Shown piece after piece: positions 16,435-26,118 of a stretch of DNA of 64,000 nucleotides. How positions within the stretch are numbered: the stretch's first letter is position 1; each line of letters opens with the position of its first letter. A model generated the notes under the pieces. It worked only from the letters and a program-made list of their open reading frames with translations. It searched no databases and was not told where the DNA came from. Source of the DNA: Giardia muris (taxonomy: Eukaryota; Fornicata; Diplomonadida; Hexamitidae); contig CM016928.1 in NCBI GenBank assembly GCA_006247105.1, positions 744,001 to 808,000 on the forward strand, given 5' to 3'. Position numbers and translations under genes: made by a program.

Positions 16435-18370
16435 TCCGAAGAAACCGGGCGCAGGAGTTCTTCTCAGCGTATGCAATCGCGCGGGCCGTCGCCCGCGGAA
16501 CCGTGTGCTCTGCGGGGTAAAGCAGCTTCACGGCCTCGAGGGCGTCGTTGGCGGCGGCAACCGTCAGGGCACAAAACCCCTCTCCAACGATGAACTTGTG
16601 GTTGGTGGAGAGCCGCTTCTCGCGCGGGAGAAGGACTCGCAAGCTCTCGAGGCAGCTGTTCGCGGCGGCGTACATGAGGGCTGTGAATCCGTATCGATCC
16701 CCTATTCCACCCTCTCGGTCAACAAGAAGGCGACAGATCTCATGATGGTTCCGAAGGGCCGCGAATTGGAGGGCGGTGACTGGAGCCAGTTGAGAGCCTT
16801 GATGCATCACACGACCGGCTTCGATGGGAGCAAGGACCTCGGCACATGCCAGCTGGTTCTCCTCCGCCGCGAACATCAGAGCTGTCTTCCCAGACCCTAG
16901 CGTTGCACCCCCATGTTTCTCAAGGAGATCTTTGCAAGCCTGAACATCTCCAGCGATAGCTGCCTCCATGAGTGGTGTCAAGCGCTCTGCATCCTGCAGA
17001 GGTGGTAGATTGTACTTGAGAGCCTTTCTTCGCATCCGTTCAGCGATGAGCTCGTCATCGCTATCGGTAACGGCACTCAAGATGATAGGTAAGGCGTACT
17101 CGGCGATCCGCCCCCAAAGCTCTCCTGTCTGTTGATCCACCCGTAACCAGAGGAAGACATACTCAATGGAGGTATTCGAAACCTCCGTCCGGGATTGCAT
17201 CTCACCAAGGCGTTGTTGATCAATTTCAATGCCATCCACGGCTTCCAAGTGAATAACCACACTATTGTCCACAGAAGGGGTAATCGGCTTACTAGCAGCA
17301 AGCGTTGCAGGGGACGAGCGGCAAAACTTCGATTCAACGGTTGGCAAACCGTTCCCAGGTTGAGGAGCGTAGATGGCGGAGACGATGAAGCCTTCACCCG
17401 TCCCAGGAGAACGGTTAGCTGAGGGAGAGGGAGAGCCTTTGACGGTGATTGCTACCTCCTCACATTGCTCATCTGTGAGCTCTCCAAACCCTCCAGTGAA
17501 ACGCCCCGACATCCGTAACGCCTCATGATTACAGGTCGAAAGGTCTTCGAGATGTGAGCTGTCACCTCCTGAAGGCTCAGGGTATTCCATGCTTATCTCC
17601 TGGTGAGTTGTCCGAGTACTATTGAGCTGCAGCCTCTGTATTTGAGCCTCCAGCTGCTGTATTCGCAGGTCTTTAAGCTCCAGTTCTGCCTGAAGCTTCT
17701 GAATGGTCAGAGTAGGGTCCATTGGAGTCTCCTCCTTATAGCTCTCGCTTTTCTTCAGCTCTGAAAGCCCAGAATGCACAGCCAATAGTGCAGCGAAACA
17801 AAGGGGGTTTGTTAGTTTGCAATTTGGACAAGTACTGGTTCGTAGGACGTCGGATAGTGTCTGTAAAAGAGCTTTCATCTGCCCCGTAGCTTTTGTCATC
17901 ACCGCCTCCAGATCTGTTAGTTCCAAATTCCCTTTTCGGATCACATACTTCACGATTGAAAGGTTATTCGTCTTAATAGCGGCCTCAAGAAGATCACGGG
18001 ATGAGGGGCCTGCCACACCCTGTACGTGTGCATACGGCCAGATAATACGAACGATCGCTAAATCCCCAGCCTCCACCGCAAGTAAGAGGGGTGAACGCCC
18101 ATGTACTTGAAGAGTAGCTTCACGTTTCGCCAGGAGCTTGCAGCCCGCCTGGAAGTTGGCAGCAATGGCGAAAGAGAGTGCTGTGTCCCCATCTTTGGAT
18201 ACCTTTCCCGCTTCTCGTGTGATTAGAGCCTTGACGGCCTCAAGCTGACTTGCTTGAGCAGCAAGCATCAGGGCCGTGCACCCACTCTCATCGACGGACC
18301 CGGCATGCGCCCCTACAAGGCTTTGTAGAGTCACCACATCTCCACGACGAGCGGCCTCAAACCAGGCCAT
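16430..18370 (-). CDS. ankyrin-repeat protein with two repeat blocks (protein 21.1 family)
   Basis: The 646-residue protein starts MAWFEAARRGDVVTLQSL. A first ankyrin block covers about residues 1-170 (GCTALMLAA, GDTALSFAI, GRSPLLLAV). A short coiled coil follows at about 230-260 (LTIQKLQAELELKDLRIQQL), then a disordered Ser/Pro stretch. A distinctive segment FLWLRVDQQTGELW near 420 precedes a second ankyrin block to the end (GKTALMFAA, VTALQFAAL, GFTALMYAA). The same order, including the W-L-x-VD-x-x-TG segment, occurs in the divergent neighbour at 18396, so the two are probably paralogues. I chose the internal ATG at 18370 over 18523 because of the shared WFEAA cap and because the longer version would overlap the neighbour's coding sequence. 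Confidence 0.9.
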   Translation of the reverse strand: MAWFEAARRGDVVTLQSLVGAHAGSVDESGCTALMLAAQASQLEAVKALITREAGKVSKDGDTALSFAIAANFQAGCKLLAKREATLQVHGRSPLLLAVEAGDLAIVRIIWPYAHVQGVAGPSSRDLLEAAIKTNNLSIVKYVIRKGNLELTDLEAVMTKATGQMKALLQTLSDVLRTSTCPNCKLTNPLCFAALLAVHSGLSELKKSESYKEETPMDPTLTIQKLQAELELKDLRIQQLEAQIQRLQLNSTRTTHQEISMEYPEPSGGDSSHLEDLSTCNHEALRMSGRFTGGFGELTDEQCEEVAITVKGSPSPSANRSPGTGEGFIVSAIYAPQPGNGLPTVESKFCRSSPATLAASKPITPSVDNSVVIHLEAVDGIEIDQQRLGEMQSRTEVSNTSIEYVFLWLRVDQQTGELWGRIAEYALPIILSAVTDSDDELIAERMRRKALKYNLPPLQDAERLTPLMEAAIAGDVQACKDLLEKHGGATLGSGKTALMFAAEENQLACAEVLAPIEAGRVMHQGSQLAPVTALQFAALRNHHEICRLLVDREGGIGDRYGFTALMYAAANSCLESLRVLLPREKRLSTNHKFIVGEGFCALTVAAANDALEAVKLLYPAEHTVPRATARAIAYAEKNSCARFLRR

Positions 18371-18395
18371 AACTTTTGAACAGCTTCTACACCCC
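18371..18395. promoter_or_regulatory. 25-base divergent promoter between paralogous ankyrin genes
   Basis: The spacer contains AACTTTTGAA, an A/T-rich near-palindrome, close to the minus-strand start. It is the only non-coding DNA between two head-to-head paralogues and must drive both, or be supplemented from within coding sequence. Confidence 0.5.
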
Positions 18396-20057
18396 ATGGA
18401 CGCGTGGTTCGATGCTGCAAGCTCGGGGAACGTCGCGTACATCCTCCCAAGGATTCCCGTAGCGGCGGGGACCAGAGACGCTGGAGGGGCAACGGCCCTC
18501 ATCCGAGCTGCCCGTGCAAACAACTCGATGCTCGCTCTCCTTCTCCTTAAGTACGAACATGGAGTGGTCGACGCCCTGGGACGGAGCGCCCTCTACGAGG
18601 CAGTCGAGCATGAGAACGTGACCCTCGTCAAGGCGATCGCTCCCTTCGAGTTTGGACTTCAGCTTGTTGATGATAAGACGGCTCTTGAACTTGCCCTTGA
18701 AGGAGAGACCATTACCCGGCCAGTCATAGATGAGCTGGTTGTAGGGCAAGGAGTCGCAGTTGATTGGCAAGGACGATCCTGTCTTGACGTCATCCTAGCC
18801 TCTCGTCATCCAGAGGCTTACGATTCCGTCCTCTTTCGTGTCCAATTCCAGCTTCCACAATTGGAACGGAGCTTTATAATAGCACAGCAATATAACCTAC
18901 CAGATACCATCCTTGATGCACTGAGACAGCACTTTACGACTGCACACGTTGCTCCTAGTGCGCCTATAGCACCTTCTCCTCCTCCTTCTGAACCTCAATC
19001 CACCTCCAGTTTACAGACCAAGAATAACCAGTTGCATACGATGCGCATGCTTCTAGATAGTAGCTCGAAGAACATTGTCGAGCTCGAGACGAAATTGGCA
19101 CTTGCCCAGGAGGAACTACGACAATATCGAAGGCAAGGGAAGGTAATCCCGAGTAGGGTGGATCAATGTATCCAGGCTAACACTGAAGAGCTTGATCAGG
19201 ATGTTGATCAGGCCCCCTCCTTTGTCGATGAATCCACTAGATGTAGTATTGTTGAGGACATCTGTCTACCTCAAGACGCCCCTTCTATATCCATAACCGA
19301 GGCCGAAATCCAAACCGATGACCTCGTACCCTCCTACGCTTACACTTGGCTCGAGGTCGACCCTTCCACGGGGGCGATCATCACAATACCCACGGAGGTA
19401 AGCGTTACCTTCCGGCCAAATGATGAGTTCCCACCTGCGGAACGCATTACCCCGTTGATTCAGGCTGTCAAAGACCAAGATATCAGGGGAGTACAGGACC
19501 ACATCGGCTTTGCGGGCCAAGGAACCCGGACAGGAAAGACCGCACTCATGTATGCTGCACAGCTGGGCTTCGTAGAGGCAGTGAGATACTTGATCCCGTA
19601 CGAGGCAAAGAAGGCTGAGACCTGGAATTTCTTCATCCATCCGGCCACTGCACTCCAATATGCCGCCGTGATGGGCCATACAGAGTGTGTGGAGGAGCTG
19701 CTTCCACACGAGGCGGGAATGACGTCGCGTTTCGGGTGGACCGCCTTGATGTTTGCAGCCGTCAACAATCGAGTAAGTAGTGTCGTCGCATTGGCTGAAC
19801 GAGAGGCTGGTGCCCGGACCGCTTCGAACTTCGCGATCGGGTTGGGAGGAAATGGAAACACAGCTCTAATCCTCGCCGCTAAGCTGGGCCATAGACTCGT
19901 ATGTGAGGCTCTCGGCCCCCTAGAGGCGAATATCCGGGATGGCCGTGGGATGCTCCCGGCAACCGTTGCGCGAGACCCGAAGCTTCGAGCATACTTGCGG
20001 AACGTGCAGCAAGAGTACAGCCAAATTCCCACTCCAGACGGCGCCTTCTCCCTCTGA
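18396..20057 (+). CDS. ankyrin-repeat protein with two repeat blocks (protein 21.1 family)
   Basis: The 553-residue protein starts MDAWFDAASSGNVAYIL. A degenerate first ankyrin block runs to about residue 185 (GATALIRAA, GRSALYEAV). A Pro/Ser spacer and coiled coil follow near 215-250 (NIVELETKLALAQEELRQY). The segment YTWLEVDPSTGAI near 315 precedes a C-terminal ankyrin block (GKTALMYAA, ATALQYAAV, GWTALMFAA, GNTALILAA). It is the divergent, shorter paralogue of the gene at 16430-18370. The start was moved to 18396 from an in-frame 18276 to match the shared WF(D/E)AA cap and avoid overlap. It ends 12 bases from the end of the ABC transporter gene on the other strand. Confidence 0.9.
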   Translation: MDAWFDAASSGNVAYILPRIPVAAGTRDAGGATALIRAARANNSMLALLLLKYEHGVVDALGRSALYEAVEHENVTLVKAIAPFEFGLQLVDDKTALELALEGETITRPVIDELVVGQGVAVDWQGRSCLDVILASRHPEAYDSVLFRVQFQLPQLERSFIIAQQYNLPDTILDALRQHFTTAHVAPSAPIAPSPPPSEPQSTSSLQTKNNQLHTMRMLLDSSSKNIVELETKLALAQEELRQYRRQGKVIPSRVDQCIQANTEELDQDVDQAPSFVDESTRCSIVEDICLPQDAPSISITEAEIQTDDLVPSYAYTWLEVDPSTGAIITIPTEVSVTFRPNDEFPPAERITPLIQAVKDQDIRGVQDHIGFAGQGTRTGKTALMYAAQLGFVEAVRYLIPYEAKKAETWNFFIHPATALQYAAVMGHTECVEELLPHEAGMTSRFGWTALMFAAVNNRVSSVVALAEREAGARTASNFAIGLGGNGNTALILAAKLGHRLVCEALGPLEANIRDGRGMLPATVARDPKLRAYLRNVQQEYSQIPTPDGAFSL

Positions 20058-20069
20058 TAAGATGTCAAC

Positions 20070-23000
20070 TCAGAGCGTCTTTGATGGGGCGCAAGTCTGC
20101 TCGTATGAGGCAATGACATCTAAGAACTTCTCCTCGAGACGGATGAATGAGATACACCATAGATGGTGGAACGTGGGGGCGGTCAGAACCCGGAAGAGGG
20201 TTACCAACGCCTCGGAATTCGGTAACATGAGCTTGAGACGAAGGACCACTGTTGCACCAAGCTTCGTCCCAGCTAGGGGATGTATTGTGACGGATGCGAC
20301 GGCCAGGGCGTTGTAGAAGGGTGCAACCGTGGTAGATACGTCTTCCTGTAGGCATTGGATATCAACGAGGCACCCAGGGATAACAGTCTTCTTTCCTGCC
20401 ATCTGTGCGACGTTTCCTGCGTACACCAAGGACCCCTGATGTAGGACAGACACCCGTGTGCAGAAGAACTCCAGTTCACGCATGTCATGGGATGTAATAA
20501 TTACTGAGAGTCGAAGGACGTTGATAACGGACAAGACAGAGTGCCAGATCGAACGCTTCAGGTTGACCGAGAGCCCAGTAGTAAATTCGTCAAGACAAAG
20601 GATATGGCGGCACCCTAGAAGTGCGAGGAGAAGGCTGGTACGGCGACGCATCCCTCCAGAAAGCTCCTTGATTCGTTTGGTCCGATGAGGGAAAAGAGTA
20701 AGACTGGTGAGTAGGCCGGATACATAAACCCCACGATAATCATAGCCGTGAAGCGGTGCAAAAAGGCGAACATGGTCTAGCACCGTACATTCCGGATAAA
20801 GGATGTCCTCTTGAGGAACAAGAGACAAGGGTGAGCCATGCACACTACCAGAGTCGTGCAGAAGGTCGATAGGCCCATCTCTACCATATAAGACAGCCTC
20901 TCCTTGGGCTGGATGAACAATGCCAGTAAGAGTGTTGAGAAGCGTTGTCTTTCCAGACCCGGAAAGCCCAATCAACCCCATCACCTCTCCCTCACGTACA
21001 TAGAGCCCGACAGATGAGAGGACTCGACTCGATCCATAGTCATGTGTGATTCCAGATACCACGAGTTTCGGTTCAGCGTGTTCAACTGGCCGAAGAACCT
21101 CCTCTAGAAAAGGGGAGATAGTCTCGGCCTCATAATTGATTTCTTGCACCTCCGAAACTATAGTCCTCGTGATTGGGGCAGCTTCGGGGATCCTCTCGTA
21201 GAAACGGGTAACGACACAGTTCAGAATGATAACCAGTTGTGCAGATACCAACAATACCCCAACGAGTACGTCGATAGGGTTCTGACTCATCGTGGATAGA
21301 AGCGCACCCTTCTGGAGCAGTACGAGGAAGTACAAAGGAGTCACGATGAAGCATAACGGGCTTAAATCCACGACGAAAAGAGATATCATGAAGCAGAGAA
21401 TGATGAAGCAACTGGATATGAACGTTGCCATTTTCGCAGAGCGTAACAAGACCGCGATCCCGATACCCAGCGTTGCAGACGAGTAGCTCAATCCACTAAG
21501 CATCAGGATGGTATACCAAGGCGCATTCTTAAACGCCTGGAGTTGTAGGATGACACCAAGGGCGACGCTGAAGCATGCTGTAATAATTGAGATTCCCACA
21601 TAATAGACGACTGCGGTAGAGGCCTGGAAGACGCGCCCAACGGAGTGCAGAGCCAGAAGAACGGAGATATGAAGCTCCTTCTCGCGGAGGAGCACGATGG
21701 GGACCAGAAGGATTGGTGCCATAAAGACTGGGGGCACCAGCATGAAGCTAACTGTCCCAAGAAGCTGTCCCATTAGACCTTTGGGACCATCCGTTCCGAG
21801 AAAAGGATAAGCTTGGACCCGAACAAGTGGTCGTTCCACAATCCTCGTCGACGTATCGGATAGTTCTGACGTCAGAAGTGCCAGGACTTCCGTGTATGGC
21901 CCAACAGCCTCGATCTGCGTCCTATCGGAGAAAAGATTCTCGAGCTGAGACGTATAATCATAAGCCCGACGAAAGCCCCGTGGGGCGATATGCACAACAC
22001 TGGACCTCCAGCTCTCAGGAGGCAGAGTGACGTTCGCAAGCCGTAGGAAGTCGGTCACATTAGGATATAGACTACCCAGTACTGCCTGATAGTCCGTAGG
22101 GTCTTGACTATAAACGTCAGGAAGAAGGACACCTGCACTGATAGTCGTGTAGCTAGAATCGGCCCCAAGGATGTCGGGAACGGTCCCATGTACGTGGAGT
22201 GTGTCACCATCCCAGTCCACATACGCCAGGGGCAATTGCTGCGCAAAGGCCTCCATGATAAGCAGCTTCACGTCGTGCGGGCTCTGGTTAGGGAAGTCCA
22301 CGTATGAGTATGACTTCTGCTTTTTCTGTGTAGAAAGAACCGTGGAAACCATGGAATCCCGTTTCACGCTCCGATCGAGGACGAGTGATGGGCGCTCGTC
22401 AAGGTCAATACAAGCACCGTTATGCGGCTGTGCTGACGTCTGAGCGGCCTGTGAAACCTCTTGACATAGTTCCAGACATAGAGCTATATTATAGCTGGCG
22501 TTCAATTGTGACGCCATTTGACACCCATTCGCACAGGTAGCCAGAAACATGCGGCAGGATGTCGTGTTGGCCGTATAACGATCATACACAGACCGCCTGG
22601 CACGGATGTGCTCTGCCGTTCGCGGAGATAACCCAACAACGTAGAGAGGCGCTTCATTGTTCGTTACGAACGGTTGAAGGGATCCTGGCCCAACACGACG
22701 GCTACGCGGGACAGATACATCCCACTTCCGTAGCTTCAGATAGGACTGACACGCCGAGGATGTGTAGTAGCTGTCCGAAACGTCTGAGACGCAGGCTTCG
22801 GGACGTAGGGTGACACAAGCAAGAAGAGATGCTTGGGAAACATAGGTCGCATTGTTGGCAAGATCTTCCCGACCACTTGAGATGAGTCTCTCCACAATCG
22901 TGTCACCATACAGCTCAGTACAGCACCCCATACAGTCTGTTAGGTAACCGACTTCTCGCTGAGCCTTAGCCGCAGTCAGTGTTGCCGTCATAAAGGAATT

Positions 23001-26000
23001 TAGGGTGACTGAAAGGATGGCACAGATCCCGACCACAATGAGGGCCAGAGTGATGTAAAGCACTGACATAGGGAAGAGGCCACACTTCAGGTTTCGTCGT
23101 TCGAGAAGTATGAGACGTTTGAGAGCCACTAGAAAGGTCCCGCATCTCGAGGCTTCCTGCGGCTCAAAGGGGACAAGCAGACGGTCTGCCAACTGCTCCA
23201 TGGCCTTCTTGCTCTGTGGTGGCATCAGAGTGCTCTTGGGATAGATATATCTTTGGTTACTCGGATAGAGCGATGTCAGGGTGGAGGTTGCAAAGTCCTC
23301 ACCGCCTTCGACGGCCGCTGCGACAAAGGCGTCATCTAAGTCTACCGTCTCCAATTGGAAGGAGTGAATAACCGGTAGGTCCTTCAGCTTGTCAGTTATG
23401 AGGGTACAAATCTGCGGGAGAGCATTCTCAACACTCGACGGGAGTGCAAGAACCCGCATTACATTGGAATTGATCGTTGGTGAAGGTAGCTTCTTGCCCA
23501 CAAGCTGTTCCATCGCGGTTAGCAACTGATGGACCGCCTTGTCAAACTCTGCTCTGCTTGCTGCTGAATCCGCATAAATACTGAGATTGAAGCCGCCAGC
23601 TAGGCGCTTGACCTCCCCTGTTGTTCCTTGAAGCGCGCAGCAACCTCGCCGCATGAAGATGATGTACTCAGCAAGGGCATCTACGTCATTCATGTTGTGT
23701 GTCGTCAGAACGATGGTATTGGAGGCTTCTCGTGCGGTCTCCGCAATGTACTCATGGAGACTCAGGCACGTAAGAGGGTCAAGTCCCGTTGACACCTCAT
23801 CCATGAACACAACGCCAGAACGTAGGCCCAGCGTTGCATTCAATAGACTTAGCCTGCGCCGCATTCCTCCCGATAGCTCACCTGCTCGCTTCCTCAAAGC
23901 GGTGGTGCCCAAGCGCAGACGTCCCATTTCTTGCTCAAGGAAGTGCCACCTAGTCATTGGAGTCACATCCGGTGAATTATCCTCGGGTCCGTTGTAGGCA
24001 ATTTGTGGTGACAACTGCTGTCGGCCTTTGAACCCACGGTACGTGGCCACTATCAAAAGGTTCTCTAGAACGGAGAGCTGTTCGAAGACGTTCTGGTTGT
24101 GTTGTGGGCACTTCCCGATGAACCGTCGGGCTTGCAGAAGGGAACGGTCGTCACGGATATCGTGACCTCCAACGAATATGGGCTCGAGACCTTTCGCCGG
24201 ACGCAGTTCTCCGGCGAGGAGTGACATAATGGAGGTCTTTCCGGCCCCATTGGTCCCTAGAAGAGCCACAATGCAGCCCCGTGAGATCTCAGCGGTAAAG
24301 TTCTTAACCGCTAGCACGCGACGGCGACCCCACCCGTAGCTGATGGTCACATTCCGGCAAGAGATAGCTAGATCATCGTGATCCTTTGCTTGGTGGCACC
24401 TTGGCAGCATGAGCCGCAGGACATTCACACCGCGGTGCATAGGCTCGCTCTTAGTATACCCAACGAGCATGGCCAAGACTCCGTAGATAAAGGTCTGAGC
24501 GATAAGAATTCCGCAGAAAATGGAGACCCGTGGGACTTGATAGGTACAAGGGGGGATCGTACCCTCCAAGGCGGCAGGCTTCTGCTTGATACAAACCAAG
24601 TCGCCAGTAAGCGTCGGGAAGGTTCCATAACAAGGAGTCCCACAGGACAAATATGGGAAGAGATTCTGGCGAAGAGCCGGGTCGAAGGATATTACGTTGG
24701 TCCTAAGGTCTGGATTCATGAGGATAACCATGTAGTCAAGGATATGGTGTAGACAGAAGAGAGGGAGAGTCACTGAGAAAACCCAGGTCAGCCAGGGTGG
24801 GATCAATGAGGTATCGAAGATGCTTGCAGTGTTGTAAGTCAATCGAAAGACGGAGGTGATGATTATCCCGAAGCAGATCCCAAGGAGTAGCAAGGCAACA
24901 AGCGGGGCTATCAAGCCGTTACGTCCGAAAACGGCTGAGACGAAGAGACCGAAGCCGACCGCTTGTGCACCTATTAGAAGTGCCACGAACAAAGCAAACG
25001 GGTAGGTGACGCTGGCAATAGGAAGAATATGGCCCAGGAACGCCGCAGTGACTAGGAGGAACGCCGACAGGAAGGCCACGATGAAGGTACTTATCCACCG
25101 GACAAACCAATAACAACCCTCCTCGACTCCAAGCAGGCGGAGCGTCGTATGCCCTCGGCCACGGTCCCGGACACTGAACGTTGCCGTCGTGATGTTGAGG
25201 ACGATGACGGCGAGGATCGTTAGAAAGGCACCGGCCTGAGAGTCATGCACTTGTGGAATCATCCGTTCAGGAACGCTTGTCAACTCTATATGTGGAAGAG
25301 GGGTATCAGCACTTGAAAGGGCGCGCTGGAGTGCAAGATAAAAGGCTGAGCCTGCAAACGAATAGAAATCCTTACCTAGAACTTGAAGAAGTGGTGGGGA
25401 AAGCGTGGGGAGATAGGTAGAGTTATACCGGAGCAAAAGGCCGTCTTCCATAAAGAAGAGAGAGAACACACTCGGCTGAAAAGTACTTGAAGGATGAGCA
25501 GCCACATACTCCTCACTCGTGCTATATCGCTCATACATATCCGGAGTCAGGACGATATCTCCCTCACAATTGAGGGCCTTATACGCCTGCATGAGCTCTG
25601 CAAGAGTCTCCACAGGCTTGTCAAAGTCTCGGTAACTGCAATTCGTGGAGTGGAAGATTGGAAGGCTTATGTATCTGGCCAGTTCTTCTACCGAGTCGAA
25701 TCCGGTGTAGATGCGTTGGGGCTGTCCGGAGACCCACGCATAGAAGCCGGATGGATCTCTAATCTCACGCCTATTCAGCATAGCCCGATTCTGGTTCAGG
25801 AGGCCTTCTGCGATGCGACGTGCGATCCGATCCGTCTCCGGCGTTGCGGGGGCGTAATTAAAGAGGTGTGTCTGAATCCCATCCGATGGCGTCCCAAGGC
25901 GTTCAAGCGGCAAATACCACGGGAGAGAGGGATAGGCGTCTACAAGGGCCGAGGTGAGGACATACCACAGCAACCAGTTGAGTAGGAGGAGTACGGCCGC

Positions 26001-26096
26001 TGGTGCCAGGATCAGAACCGCTAAGCCTGGAAGATCTCTTCGCAAGGAGAAGACCTCATACAGAGCCGTCGCCTTGAGGCTGTGGCGAATGGCCAT
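20070..26096 (-). CDS. full-length ABCA-type ABC transporter
   Basis: At 2,008 residues this is a full transporter with the order TMD1-NBD1-TMD2-NBD2. An N-terminal membrane helix near residues 25-50 precedes a large extracytosolic loop and a cluster of helices (about 300-560). NBD1 has Walker A GTNGAGKTS (~612), signature LSGGMRRRLS (~742) and Walker B VVFMDEVSTGLDP. TMD2 starts near 1,000 with a big Cys-rich loop (CMGCCTEL, CRMFLATCANGC) and later helices to about 1,620. NBD2 has GLSGSGKTT (~1,712), LSGGMRRRTS (~1,814) and ILCLDEFTTGLS. Catalytic residues look intact in both halves. ABCA proteins move lipids across membranes; the substrate here is unknown. The start follows cgaaaaATG, 22 bases from the stop of the bromodomain gene. 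Confidence 0.95.
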   Translation of the reverse strand: MAIRHSLKATALYEVFSLRRDLPGLAVLILAPAAVLLLLNWLLWYVLTSALVDAYPSLPWYLPLERLGTPSDGIQTHLFNYAPATPETDRIARRIAEGLLNQNRAMLNRREIRDPSGFYAWVSGQPQRIYTGFDSVEELARYISLPIFHSTNCSYRDFDKPVETLAELMQAYKALNCEGDIVLTPDMYERYSTSEEYVAAHPSSTFQPSVFSLFFMEDGLLLRYNSTYLPTLSPPLLQVLGKDFYSFAGSAFYLALQRALSSADTPLPHIELTSVPERMIPQVHDSQAGAFLTILAVIVLNITTATFSVRDRGRGHTTLRLLGVEEGCYWFVRWISTFIVAFLSAFLLVTAAFLGHILPIASVTYPFALFVALLIGAQAVGFGLFVSAVFGRNGLIAPLVALLLLGICFGIIITSVFRLTYNTASIFDTSLIPPWLTWVFSVTLPLFCLHHILDYMVILMNPDLRTNVISFDPALRQNLFPYLSCGTPCYGTFPTLTGDLVCIKQKPAALEGTIPPCTYQVPRVSIFCGILIAQTFIYGVLAMLVGYTKSEPMHRGVNVLRLMLPRCHQAKDHDDLAISCRNVTISYGWGRRRVLAVKNFTAEISRGCIVALLGTNGAGKTSIMSLLAGELRPAKGLEPIFVGGHDIRDDRSLLQARRFIGKCPQHNQNVFEQLSVLENLLIVATYRGFKGRQQLSPQIAYNGPEDNSPDVTPMTRWHFLEQEMGRLRLGTTALRKRAGELSGGMRRRLSLLNATLGLRSGVVFMDEVSTGLDPLTCLSLHEYIAETAREASNTIVLTTHNMNDVDALAEYIIFMRRGCCALQGTTGEVKRLAGGFNLSIYADSAASRAEFDKAVHQLLTAMEQLVGKKLPSPTINSNVMRVLALPSSVENALPQICTLITDKLKDLPVIHSFQLETVDLDDAFVAAAVEGGEDFATSTLTSLYPSNQRYIYPKSTLMPPQSKKAMEQLADRLLVPFEPQEASRCGTFLVALKRLILLERRNLKCGLFPMSVLYITLALIVVGICAILSVTLNSFMTATLTAAKAQREVGYLTDCMGCCTELYGDTIVERLISSGREDLANNATYVSQASLLACVTLRPEACVSDVSDSYYTSSACQSYLKLRKWDVSVPRSRRVGPGSLQPFVTNNEAPLYVVGLSPRTAEHIRARRSVYDRYTANTTSCRMFLATCANGCQMASQLNASYNIALCLELCQEVSQAAQTSAQPHNGACIDLDERPSLVLDRSVKRDSMVSTVLSTQKKQKSYSYVDFPNQSPHDVKLLIMEAFAQQLPLAYVDWDGDTLHVHGTVPDILGADSSYTTISAGVLLPDVYSQDPTDYQAVLGSLYPNVTDFLRLANVTLPPESWRSSVVHIAPRGFRRAYDYTSQLENLFSDRTQIEAVGPYTEVLALLTSELSDTSTRIVERPLVRVQAYPFLGTDGPKGLMGQLLGTVSFMLVPPVFMAPILLVPIVLLREKELHISVLLALHSVGRVFQASTAVVYYVGISIITACFSVALGVILQLQAFKNAPWYTILMLSGLSYSSATLGIGIAVLLRSAKMATFISSCFIILCFMISLFVVDLSPLCFIVTPLYFLVLLQKGALLSTMSQNPIDVLVGVLLVSAQLVIILNCVVTRFYERIPEAAPITRTIVSEVQEINYEAETISPFLEEVLRPVEHAEPKLVVSGITHDYGSSRVLSSVGLYVREGEVMGLIGLSGSGKTTLLNTLTGIVHPAQGEAVLYGRDGPIDLLHDSGSVHGSPLSLVPQEDILYPECTVLDHVRLFAPLHGYDYRGVYVSGLLTSLTLFPHRTKRIKELSGGMRRRTSLLLALLGCRHILCLDEFTTGLSVNLKRSIWHSVLSVINVLRLSVIITSHDMRELEFFCTRVSVLHQGSLVYAGNVAQMAGKKTVIPGCLVDIQCLQEDVSTTVAPFYNALAVASVTIHPLAGTKLGATVVLRLKLMLPNSEALVTLFRVLTAPTFHHLWCISFIRLEEKFLDVIASYEQTCAPSKTL

Positions 26097-26118
26097 TTTT
26101 CGCGGATGTATACAGCCG

